Source: RHKK01 sp964596245 (GTDB lineage Bacteria > Patescibacteriota > Patescibacteriia > 2-12-FULL-60-25). From it: a stretch of 11,973 bases of DNA. The position numbers were made by a program, and so were the translations under genes. This document shows, piece after piece, positions 5,942 to 11,933 of this stretch. The notes under the pieces are model-generated. The model saw only the letters and a program-made list of their open reading frames with translations, was not told where the DNA came from and did not search any database. Location: NCBI GenBank assembly GCA_964596245.1, contig CAZQSK010000015.1, forward strand, positions 1-11,973, in the 5' to 3' direction. Every line of letters starts with the position of its first letter. Position 1 is the first letter of the stretch.

Positions 5942-6946
5942 ATGACTAGCCATGTCACGGCCACTCTCCCGCCGCCGGCAATGGGAGTGGTCCGCGTCTG
6001 TACCATTGGTGCAGATCGTTTCTTCTGCGAAAAACTTGAACAGCAACTAGCCGAAACGGCCGGAAGCGCGGTCAAGGTGATCGCGACGCTCGATCGCGTC
6101 CCGGAGCAGGGCCAGTGGGCCGCCGAGGCGATCGTCTTCAATCCGCTCCATCCGGACTTCCAGAAGACGGATGCCATCGATCGCCTGCAAAGGCTCTTCG
6201 GTCAGGACATCGTGCTTATCGCTTATCTCTCGAACATCGAGAACAACACGCTCCTCGAAGATCTCGAGGCGTCCGGAGTAACGGTGGTCGCGGAGGCGAA
6301 TGACTTCGCCGGGATGGCCCTCTACCTGACCGGACTGTCGCACGAGAGCGCCGTCTTCGCCCGGACAAAGGTCGACAGCGACTCGATGAAGACGCCGTTG
6401 CACCCGGAACCGCTGATCGCGACTCCGCTGCATCCCGATCCACTTCTCCCGACTCCTCTGCATCCGGATCCCGTAAATGCGGGCATCGAGATCGATGTCG
6501 AGGCGCCGATCAGCCAAGTCGGGTCTGAGAAGCAGACGGTGTACATCGGCATCATTCACACCGATCCTTCCCTGGCGAGCTACCTCTCGACCATGCTTCG
6601 AACCATTCCGGAGCTCGGAGAGTACGCGCAAGTGCAAGACACGTTCTATGAGATCCCGACCAGCGTCGACTACGTGATAAAGGTCGTGATCTTTGACCCG
6701 GAGATGGATGACTTCCGAAACATGGCTGACGCCGTGAAACGGATGCGAGCCGTCTTCGGCCAGGATGTGATGCTGATTGCCCACACCGACGCCTGGATAT
6801 CAGCCACCCGTCTCCGTGAGCAGATGCTCAAGGCGGGCATCCGCGTCGGTCTCAGCCGCGAAAATCTCAAGGGTCTCGTGCAAATCATGCAGCTACTCAT
6901 CAACAGCGACATGCGCACGATCTACGAGACGTTCAAGGCCATCTAA
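5942..6946 (+). CDS. Tandem receiver-like domain protein with repeat linker
   Basis: The 334 residues (from ATG 5942) appear to contain two copies of a response-regulator-receiver-like alpha/beta domain, about 16-132 and 200-321. The copies align: IVFNPLHPDF with VIFDPEMDDF at the beta3/phosphorylation position, RLFGQDIVLIAY with AVFGQDVMLIAH at beta4, and GVTVV with GIRVG at beta5. The second copy keeps an Asp (252) at the phospho-acceptor place while the first has Asn67. The usual acidic pair after beta1 and the Lys after beta5 are not evident, so classical phosphorylation is doubtful. The linker carries three TPLHP(E/D)P repeats (about 151-180). No DNA-binding or output domain is visible. 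ATG 5942 is preferred because GGGGGT lies four bases upstream and the promoter predicts a start near 5913; ATG 5930 and TTG 5897 are alternatives. The gene is monocistronic, with its own promoter and terminator. Exact function unknown. Confidence 0.85.
   Translation: MTSHVTATLPPPAMGVVRVCTIGADRFFCEKLEQQLAETAGSAVKVIATLDRVPEQGQWAAEAIVFNPLHPDFQKTDAIDRLQRLFGQDIVLIAYLSNIENNTLLEDLEASGVTVVAEANDFAGMALYLTGLSHESAVFARTKVDSDSMKTPLHPEPLIATPLHPDPLLPTPLHPDPVNAGIEIDVEAPISQVGSEKQTVYIGIIHTDPSLASYLSTMLRTIPELGEYAQVQDTFYEIPTSVDYVIKVVIFDPEMDDFRNMADAVKRMRAVFGQDVMLIAHTDAWISATRLREQMLKAGIRVGLSRENLKGLVQIMQLLINSDMRTIYETFKAI
6392..6481 (+). repeat. Three in-frame 30-base tandem repeats
   Basis: Units 6392-6421, 6422-6451 and 6452-6481 are spaced exactly 30 bases apart and encode TPLHPEPLIA, TPLHPDPLLP and TPLHPDPVNA. 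The unit core also resembles the NPLHPDF loop of the first receiver-like domain (around 6140-6160). The bases differ mostly at third codon positions. Confidence 0.85.
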
Positions 6947-6947
6947 T

Positions 6948-6970
6948 CCCCGCACCTGCGGGGTATTTTT
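6948..6970 (+). terminator. Terminator of the tandem receiver-like gene
   Basis: CCCCGC (6948-6953) pairs with GCGGGG (6958-6963) around ACCT and is followed by TATTTTT. The stem begins one base after the TAA stop (6944-6946). On the minus strand no T run follows, so it acts mainly on the plus-strand gene. The stop of the convergent Clp gene (6971-6969) lies in the T run. Confidence 0.85.
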
Positions 6971-9608
6971 ATCCCTGATATTTACGCACCTCGAGTTGTC
7001 CGCCCGCCTTCAAGATCACCGTATCTTTACGAGCTACACCATTACGCAGCAATACATCTGCCAGCGCATTCTCAACTCGGTCCTGAATCACACGGCGCAA
7101 CGGACGCGCACCATATAATGGGTCGAATCCGGCTTTAGCCAATTCTTCGACCGCATCGTCCTCTGCGCGGAACACAATTCCTTTCTCTTCCATGCGCTTC
7201 GCGACGGAATTCAATAACAAATGCGCGATCTGCGTCACGGCATCCATATCCAACGGTTTAAACACGATCACACCGTCAAAACGATTGAGAAACTCCGGCC
7301 GAAAGATCCCCTTGAGCTGCTCCTCAAGTAGGCCAGTTTTAATGCGCTCAACCGACGTCCCTTTGGATGTTTCATCCTGAATGTATTGCGTACCGGCATT
7401 TGAGGTTGCGATCAAAACGACATTCGTAAAGTCGATGGTGCGCCCAACCCCGTCGGTAAGACGACCGTCATCCATCACCTGAAGGAACAACGTCAAAATA
7501 TCCGGATGGGCTTTTTCTAATTCATCCAACAACACAATGGTGAACGGTTGCTTGCGTACGGCTTCAGTGAGCAATCCGCCACGGTCATCGCCCGGCTCGC
7601 CGATGATGCGCGATACAGACGATGGATGCTGGTATTCGGACATGTCGAGACGAATCATCATCTTCTCATCACCGAAATATTCTGCAGCCAATGCCTTGGT
7701 TAATTCAGTTTTACCAACACCGGTAGGCCCAAGAAACAAAAAGTTCGCGATCGGGCGCTTGCCTTCTCGAATCTCTGCACGCGCACGGCGCATGGCCTGT
7801 GCTACAGCCTTCACAGCCTCATCCTGACCGATCACACGACCATGCAAATGATCTTCGAGACTCAACAAACGACTTGATTCATCGCTATTCACCGCCTCAA
7901 CCGGAACGTTTGTCTTGTCATGAATGACGCGGGCCACATCTTCACCGGTCACAAGCCCGTTTTCGCCTTGCTCGCGACGCGCAAGTACAGCGGCTTCTTT
8001 GATGATGTTTAAGGCGCTTTCAGGTAAACGTAGCTCGCGCAGATAACGACCCGCCAACGACACAGCCTTATCAAGCGCGGCAAAAGTGAAATATGTTTTG
8101 TTTTGATATTCGATGTACCCACCGCGTGCCATCAAGACGCGAATCGCATCTTCAGGGCTTAATTCCGGCACATTCACTTTGATGAGCTTGTTTCCCAAGC
8201 TACGACGCTCCAAATATCCGGTCCAGGCCGCGGGCGTAAGCGTCGCAACCATAATGAAATAGCCCTTATCCAATTCCGATGCCAGCGCTTCTGCCAAATC
8301 CATCGTCCCGCCGGAACCCGCACCGACAAGCGACTCAATCCCATTCATCACTAAGATGATATTCCCTGCCGCAGCAACCTCGCTCAACAAAGCCATCAAC
8401 CGTTGCGGAGCAAGCGAAGGCTCACCGGCAGCTAACAATTGCGCGACATTGACGGAAACCAAACGTCGATCAAACAATTCCGGCGGCACATCTTCTTCAA
8501 CCATGCGGCGAGCAAGACCTTCTACCAACGCCGACTTCCCTACTCCGGTCTCGCCGACCAAAGCAACAGAACGGTTACCGGATTCTATCGCACGCAACAG
8601 CTCTTCCATTTCGCGCTCGCGACCAATGAGTGGCGCCAAATATCCGTTTCGTGCCAAGCGCGTAAGATCTTCGCTGAAGCGATCAAGAAACGCGGTTTGA
8701 CGCGCGGTCATTGAACGATTCATGGCCGTATCCGGCTTGAGTGCGGCCAACGCTCGGAAACGAGCTTGCTCTTCACGTAACAATTCCTGCATGCGCACCC
8801 AACTCGCTACATGTCGCACGTGCGCCGGCGGATATCCAGCCGCGTCCAACACATCTTGTAGGCGATCGTTCGCCTCATACGCGGCCATGAAAATTTCAAT
8901 AGAGCCGACGCTGCGACGACGCGCCTCGCGTGCCAGATCATAGGCATGCAACAAAACAACACGCGCTTCTGGTGATAGGCGCGGCGGGGCTCCGGGCTCC
9001 CCTTCGCGCACCAATGTCGCTATGCCGTCTTTCACGCGCTCAAAATCCATACCCAAGCGCGTCATGAATATACCACCCGCAGGACCGGATAATGCCGCAG
9101 CAAACAAATGAATCGGGCGAAGAGAATCTTTTCCTGTCTTCTCTGCTAAGGCATATGCAAACTTGATCGTTTCCCAAGCGGCGTCGTTAAAATACGGCGC
9201 CACATCACGCACAAAACTCTCTGGAATTTTGGCAGGATGCATTTTGCCCCAATTCGGTAATGGCTTTACTTGTTCGCCGTACGCTTGAAGACGGAAGATC
9301 AAGAACGTGCAGAGAAAGATACCCAATGATGTCCAGAACACGGGCATGGCACCGGAAAAAAGATATTCCAGACTCAAGGCATCGACTGTGTTTTCAGCCA
9401 GTACAAAGCGCCACGCCGCCAGAGCAAAACAGCCGAGCATTAACACCGTAAGGGAGGCATGAAACGTATTATGAACGATCTTACGCAAATGACGGATCTC
9501 GAACGCGATCGAATCCACCGGCGCACGCCAAACCAAAATCCCGTCGGGTGAAGGAAGACCTTCTTCCGTTGGTTGCTGTGGTGCAAACGGTGAAGCGAGC
9601 TCTTCCAT
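6969..9608 (-). CDS. Membrane-anchored ClpC-like AAA+ ATPase with degenerate first ring
   Basis: An 879-residue protein of the ClpA/B/C (Hsp100) family. Order: cytoplasmic start, two membrane segments (about 50-70 and 85-106), a Clp N-like helical domain (about 131-275), AAA domain 1 (about 315-545) and AAA domain 2 (about 585-875). Domain 2 looks active: GPTGVGKT (627-634), LLDE (Asp695, Glu696), sensor Asn737, arginine finger Arg776 and GARPLRR (833-839). Domain 1 keeps GETGVGKS (352-359), but its Walker B reads VMNG (Asn422, Gly423 instead of Asp-Glu), and the GTKYRGEFEER pore-loop region and the ERRF finger are not recognisable. In domain 2 the usual GYVGYEEGG pore loop is replaced by GEPGDDRGG. 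No ClpP-docking VGF/LGF tripeptide is seen, and there is no long middle coiled coil. It overlaps the membrane-protein gene junction as TGATATG, so the two are probably coupled. A membrane remodelling or unfolding role is inference. Confidence 0.93.
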   Translation of the reverse strand: MEELASPFAPQQPTEEGLPSPDGILVWRAPVDSIAFEIRHLRKIVHNTFHASLTVLMLGCFALAAWRFVLAENTVDALSLEYLFSGAMPVFWTSLGIFLCTFLIFRLQAYGEQVKPLPNWGKMHPAKIPESFVRDVAPYFNDAAWETIKFAYALAEKTGKDSLRPIHLFAAALSGPAGGIFMTRLGMDFERVKDGIATLVREGEPGAPPRLSPEARVVLLHAYDLAREARRRSVGSIEIFMAAYEANDRLQDVLDAAGYPPAHVRHVASWVRMQELLREEQARFRALAALKPDTAMNRSMTARQTAFLDRFSEDLTRLARNGYLAPLIGREREMEELLRAIESGNRSVALVGETGVGKSALVEGLARRMVEEDVPPELFDRRLVSVNVAQLLAAGEPSLAPQRLMALLSEVAAAGNIILVMNGIESLVGAGSGGTMDLAEALASELDKGYFIMVATLTPAAWTGYLERRSLGNKLIKVNVPELSPEDAIRVLMARGGYIEYQNKTYFTFAALDKAVSLAGRYLRELRLPESALNIIKEAAVLARREQGENGLVTGEDVARVIHDKTNVPVEAVNSDESSRLLSLEDHLHGRVIGQDEAVKAVAQAMRRARAEIREGKRPIANFLFLGPTGVGKTELTKALAAEYFGDEKMMIRLDMSEYQHPSSVSRIIGEPGDDRGGLLTEAVRKQPFTIVLLDELEKAHPDILTLFLQVMDDGRLTDGVGRTIDFTNVVLIATSNAGTQYIQDETSKGTSVERIKTGLLEEQLKGIFRPEFLNRFDGVIVFKPLDMDAVTQIAHLLLNSVAKRMEEKGIVFRAEDDAVEELAKAGFDPLYGARPLRRVIQDRVENALADVLLRNGVARKDTVILKAGGQLEVRKYQG

Positions 9609-9609
9609 A

Positions 9610-9987
9610 TCAGGATGCGATGAAGGCCAACAAACTGTAAGCCGCCATCAAAAAAGAAATCGGCGGCACAATCACATATGCAAATAACAAAACGAGATAT
9701 CCCGCGGCTTCGAAGCCGATAAAAATTCCGCGGCCGATCAGCACAACCAAACGCATGACAAAACTCACCAGACGCCCAGCCAAGTCATATTGGCCATACA
9801 TCGGCACGAACAGGTTTTGCATCCAGATAACAAATGAGAACGATTTCCAACGGTAAGAAAGTTGCTTGACGATCCATCCCACCAAACGACTCAAACCTTC
9901 GCCATACCACCAAATCGGGAAACGGATCACGCTTCCGACGGTTTCGGCGAATACAAATTTCGTCAGCTCCAACGACGCGGAACGCAT
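9610..9987 (-). CDS. Small polytopic membrane protein, partner of the Clp-like ATPase
   Basis: A 125-residue very hydrophobic protein of unknown function. Hydrophobic stretches lie at about 17-40, 74-95 and 96-123. Between them is a distinctive aromatic loop, FVIWMQNLFVPMYGQYDLAG (52-71), followed by Arg72. I have an impression that similar NLF-PMYGQYD sequences accompany Clp-type ATPases in Parcubacteria, but I cannot verify this here. It is the first gene of a two-gene operon and its stop is one base from the ATPase start, so the two products probably act together in the membrane. The ATG at 9987 lies six bases after a TAGAAT -10, so the mRNA is probably leaderless. There is no cleavable signal peptide. 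Confidence 0.82.
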   Translation of the reverse strand: MRSASLELTKFVFAETVGSVIRFPIWWYGEGLSRLVGWIVKQLSYRWKSFSFVIWMQNLFVPMYGQYDLAGRLVSFVMRLVVLIGRGIFIGFEAAGYLVLLFAYVIVPPISFLMAAYSLLAFIAS

Positions 9988-9993
9988 GGCTCT

Positions 9994-10002
9994 ATTCTAG
10001 CA
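9994..10002 (-). promoter_or_regulatory. Extended -10 promoter of the membrane protein/Clp operon
   Basis: The minus strand reads TGCTAGAAT (10002-9994), an extended -10 with one deviation from TATAAT. Six bases separate it from the ATG at 9987, the same spacing as at position 59. There is no convincing -35. Confidence 0.6.
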
Positions 10003-10003
10003 T

Positions 10004-10044
10004 AAAAACGGAAGCTCCCCATTTCACGCGAATGAATGGGGAGC
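10004..10044 (-). terminator. Terminator of the mraZ-rsmH-ftsL operon
   Basis: A perfect 10-base-pair stem (10014-10023 with 10035-10044, arms GCTCCCCATT and AATGGGGAGC) has an 11-base loop. On the minus strand it is followed by TTCCGTTTTT. It closes the dcw fragment just before the next promoter. Confidence 0.85.
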
Positions 10045-10051
10045 CTCTATT

Positions 10052-10113
10052 GATCCGGTCGTCTTGGTCGGGTGACGCACCGGATCGGTTGCTCGGGAAC
10101 CAAGCAGCCGACC
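10052..10113 (-). other. Structured 3' region downstream of ftsL
   Basis: Between the ftsL stop (10124) and the terminator the minus-strand RNA can fold strongly. GCTTGG (10105-10100) pairs with CCGAGC (10096-10091). GATCCGGT (10086-10079) plus CGTC (10077-10074) pair with GACG (10063-10060) plus ACCGGATC (10059-10052), with one bulge. The ten-base loop of the second stem contains CCGACC (10071-10066), complementary to GGTCGG (10113-10108), which would form a pseudoknot. The role is unknown: possibly a 3' stabiliser or small RNA. Confidence 0.45.
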
Positions 10114-10123
10114 CGGGACGCCA

Positions 10124-10486
10124 TTAGCGCGCCAAGGCGTAGGAACCACCTGCTACATCAACGAACTCCATCTTGTCGACTGACACGTATCCCAGACCCT
10201 GTACACGCGACTCGATGGTACGCAACGCGCGCATCTGAGCTCCACGAGCTTCCAACACGCCCACCGTCGTACGCAACTGTTCACGACGCTTATCAAGCTC
10301 ACGCAAGGTATAACCCTTGGAAGCCGTGATATTCATCTGATAGACGTAATACCCGCCCAACATGGCTGTCAGCACCAGAAAAGCCACGGCCCAAGAGTTC
10401 TTGGCGGCACGCTCCAAGCGTCGGCCCACATGGGTCGAGGAGGAAGAGAACGGAAGTTGTTGCGTGAGAACAAAGGCGCGAGCCAT
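10124..10486 (-). CDS. ftsL: FtsL-like cell division protein
   Basis: A 120-residue single-pass membrane protein in the ftsL position, directly after rsmH. The ATG at 10486 is chosen because it starts four bases after the rsmH stop; an upstream in-frame ATG at 10528 would overlap rsmH by 38 bases. The layout fits FtsL: a cytoplasmic basic N-terminus (1-30), one membrane segment (about 31-50, AVAFLVLTAMLGGYYVY), then a heptad-like coiled coil (about 60-96, LRELDKRREQLRTTVGVLEA) outside and a short beta-like tail. FtsL forms a complex with FtsB and FtsQ that controls septal peptidoglycan synthesis. FtsL is poorly conserved in sequence, so the name rests on topology, size and position. FtsB is the main alternative. 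Confidence 0.78.
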   Translation of the reverse strand: MARAFVLTQQLPFSSSSTHVGRRLERAAKNSWAVAFLVLTAMLGGYYVYQMNITASKGYTLRELDKRREQLRTTVGVLEARGAQMRALRTIESRVQGLGYVSVDKMEFVDVAGGSYALAR

Positions 10487-10490
10487 AGGA

Positions 10491-11390
10491 TTATTTTTTG
10501 TTTTTGATGGCGACTCTGAGTTTTGCACTGCGTGAGCGCGGGTTGATTTCTAGCTCTTGTTCGTTCGGTTCTTGCGGGCGTTTGGTGATGGATGTCCATT
10601 CCTCTTCTTTCAACGCGATTTTGACGATGCGATCTTCCAGCGAATGGAAGGTGATGACCGCCAGTCTCCCCTCAGGCTTGAGCATGCGATGTGCGGCTTT
10701 GATGGCGTCTTTGAGCGCCGGGAGCTCGTCATTTACCGCGATGCGCAAGGCTTGAAAGGTTCTGGTCGCCGGATGAATGCGTCCCTGCTCGTAAGCGGCC
10801 GGTACCGCACCACGGATGATGGAGACGAGCTCCAATGTCCGGATGATGAGGGCTGCCTTGCGGGCGTGAACGATGGCTTCGGCGATCTTTCTGGCGTAAC
10901 GCTCTTCGCCGAAATTGCGGAAAAGCGTTTCCAGTTCACGTTGGCTCCAAGAATTGACGATGTCCGAGGCGGTGAGGCCGTCCTCGTTCGCTTTCGGACC
11001 AAGTCGCATGTCGAGAGGCCCTTCAAGATTGAAGGACAAGCCTTTGGATGGATCTGCGATCTCGTCGGAGGAGAACCCGAGATCGAGCAGAATGCCGTCC
11101 ACCGTGCCTGGCTCTACGCCTTGGGCTTCGAGCTCGCTGTCGAGATGGCGGAAGTTGGCGTCTATCCCCGTCCAACGGTCTCCGTAAGCGGCGAGCCGCT
11201 CTTTTGCGGCAGCAATCGCTTTGGGATTCACGTCGAATGAGTAGACTTTGCCGTTTGGCGCTGAACGCTTGAGCAGCTCCTCCGTGTGAGAACCACCGCC
11301 CAAGGTGCCGTCAACGTATGTCCCGCCCGGATGAATCTCGAGGCCAAGCATGGACTCCTCGAGCATCACGGGAACATGGACGGAACTCAT
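10491..11390 (-). CDS. rsmH: 16S rRNA (cytosine-1402 N4) methyltransferase RsmH
   Basis: RsmH (MraW) methylates N4 of C1402 in 16S rRNA using S-adenosylmethionine, tuning the ribosomal P site. The 299 residues carry all family marks: HVPVML (5-10), the SAM-binding VDGTLGGGSH (26-35), FDVNPKAI with Asp53, LDLGFSS (102-108), GLSF and PLDMRL, FGEERYAR, HPATRTFQALRI (206-217), ITFHSLEDR (246-254) and NPRSRSAKLR (283-292). The length is near the usual 310. The ATG overlaps the mraZ TGA as ATGA, so translation is coupled. The order mraZ-rsmH-ftsL is the classical start of the dcw cluster. Confidence 0.97.
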   Translation of the reverse strand: MSSVHVPVMLEESMLGLEIHPGGTYVDGTLGGGSHTEELLKRSAPNGKVYSFDVNPKAIAAAKERLAAYGDRWTGIDANFRHLDSELEAQGVEPGTVDGILLDLGFSSDEIADPSKGLSFNLEGPLDMRLGPKANEDGLTASDIVNSWSQRELETLFRNFGEERYARKIAEAIVHARKAALIIRTLELVSIIRGAVPAAYEQGRIHPATRTFQALRIAVNDELPALKDAIKAAHRMLKPEGRLAVITFHSLEDRIVKIALKEEEWTSITKRPQEPNEQELEINPRSRSAKLRVAIKNKK

Positions 11391-11818
11391 ACGCCGAGAT
11401 CGTGGAGTCGTTCCGCGATCGCATTACCCTCGGCCTCGGTCTTAGCGGCGTAGTCTTTCCACGTCGCCTCGTCCCAGATCTCAAGTCTGTTAAACAGACC
11501 TGCGACCACCGCGTCCTTGCTCAGCCCCGCGTACGTACGCAGGTATTCCGGAAGGAGTACACGGCCTGACTTGTCGATTTCGACTTCCATCGCACCAGCC
11601 AGCATCAAGCGGGCAAAGGCACGAGTATCAGCTTGGCCGAAGGGCAGCGCAGCAAGCTTTTCAGCCAGCTTCTGCCATTCGTCTTTGGGGTAAAGGAACA
11701 AAGAGTGATCAAGTCCGCGCGTGACAACTGCGCCCTGTGCGAGGTCAGCACGAAATTTGACCGGGATGGACATCCGGCCCTTGTCGTCTAGCGTGTGATG
11801 AAACTCGCCGATGAACAT
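11387..11818 (-). CDS. mraZ: Transcriptional regulator MraZ
   Basis: MraZ is a DNA-binding regulator of the dcw cluster that forms rings of AbrB-like domains and controls its own operon. From the ATG at 11818 it has 143 residues, the usual size, and begins MFIGEFHHTLDDKGRMSIP, where family members normally start. Two copies of the fold are visible: DDKGR (11-15) with PVKFR, and DKSGR (82-86) with LLPEYLRTYAGL, separated by ARLMLAGAMEVEI. An upstream ATG at 11842 would add eight residues not typical of the family; it overlaps an operator repeat. Neither start has a Shine-Dalgarno sequence. Its stop overlaps the rsmH start. Confidence 0.95.
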   Translation of the reverse strand: MFIGEFHHTLDDKGRMSIPVKFRADLAQGAVVTRGLDHSLFLYPKDEWQKLAEKLAALPFGQADTRAFARLMLAGAMEVEIDKSGRVLLPEYLRTYAGLSKDAVVAGLFNRLEIWDEATWKDYAAKTEAEGNAIAERLHDLGV

Positions 11819-11836
11819 AGAGCGGATTGGTGGGTT

Positions 11837-11861
11837 TCCCATTAATTCCCACTTGCTACCA
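11837..11861 (-). promoter_or_regulatory. MraZ box operator, three repeats
   Basis: On the minus strand TGGTA (11861-11857), TGGGA (11851-11847) and TGGGA (11841-11837) recur at exactly ten bases. MraZ is known to bind TGGG-type direct repeats separated by five bases upstream of its own gene. The first repeat abuts the -10, so binding would block transcription from 11861-11889: autoregulation. Confidence 0.75.
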
Positions 11862-11889
11862 TTCTATGCCACTTTGCTACATTGGTCAA
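11861..11889 (-). promoter_or_regulatory. Promoter of the mraZ-rsmH-ftsL operon
   Basis: TTGACC (11889-11884) and TAGAAT (11866-11861) on the minus strand are 17 bases apart, each with one mismatch to consensus. This is one of the best promoters in the window. Transcription should begin around 11854. Confidence 0.8.
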
Positions 11890-11904
11890 AGATCGTGAAC
11901 AATC

Positions 11905-11933
11905 AAAAAAGCCGCTATTTACAGCGACTTTTT
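11905..11933. terminator. Terminator upstream of the mraZ promoter
   Basis: AAAAAAGCCGCT (11905-11916) pairs, with one mismatch, with AGCGACTTTTT (11923-11933) across a six-base loop. It has T runs on both strands. It probably ends a minus-strand gene beyond the right edge, insulating mraZ. Confidence 0.65.

Noticed and set aside
6047..6784. 245-codon minus-strand open frame opposite the tandem receiver-like gene
   Set aside because: The protein is dominated by Arg, Asp, His and Leu with no domain pattern. The opposite strand has repeated domains, promoter and terminator.
10557..11240. 227-codon plus-strand open frame opposite rsmH
   Set aside because: rsmH is unambiguous by motif, and the antisense frame lacks any recognisable pattern or start signals.
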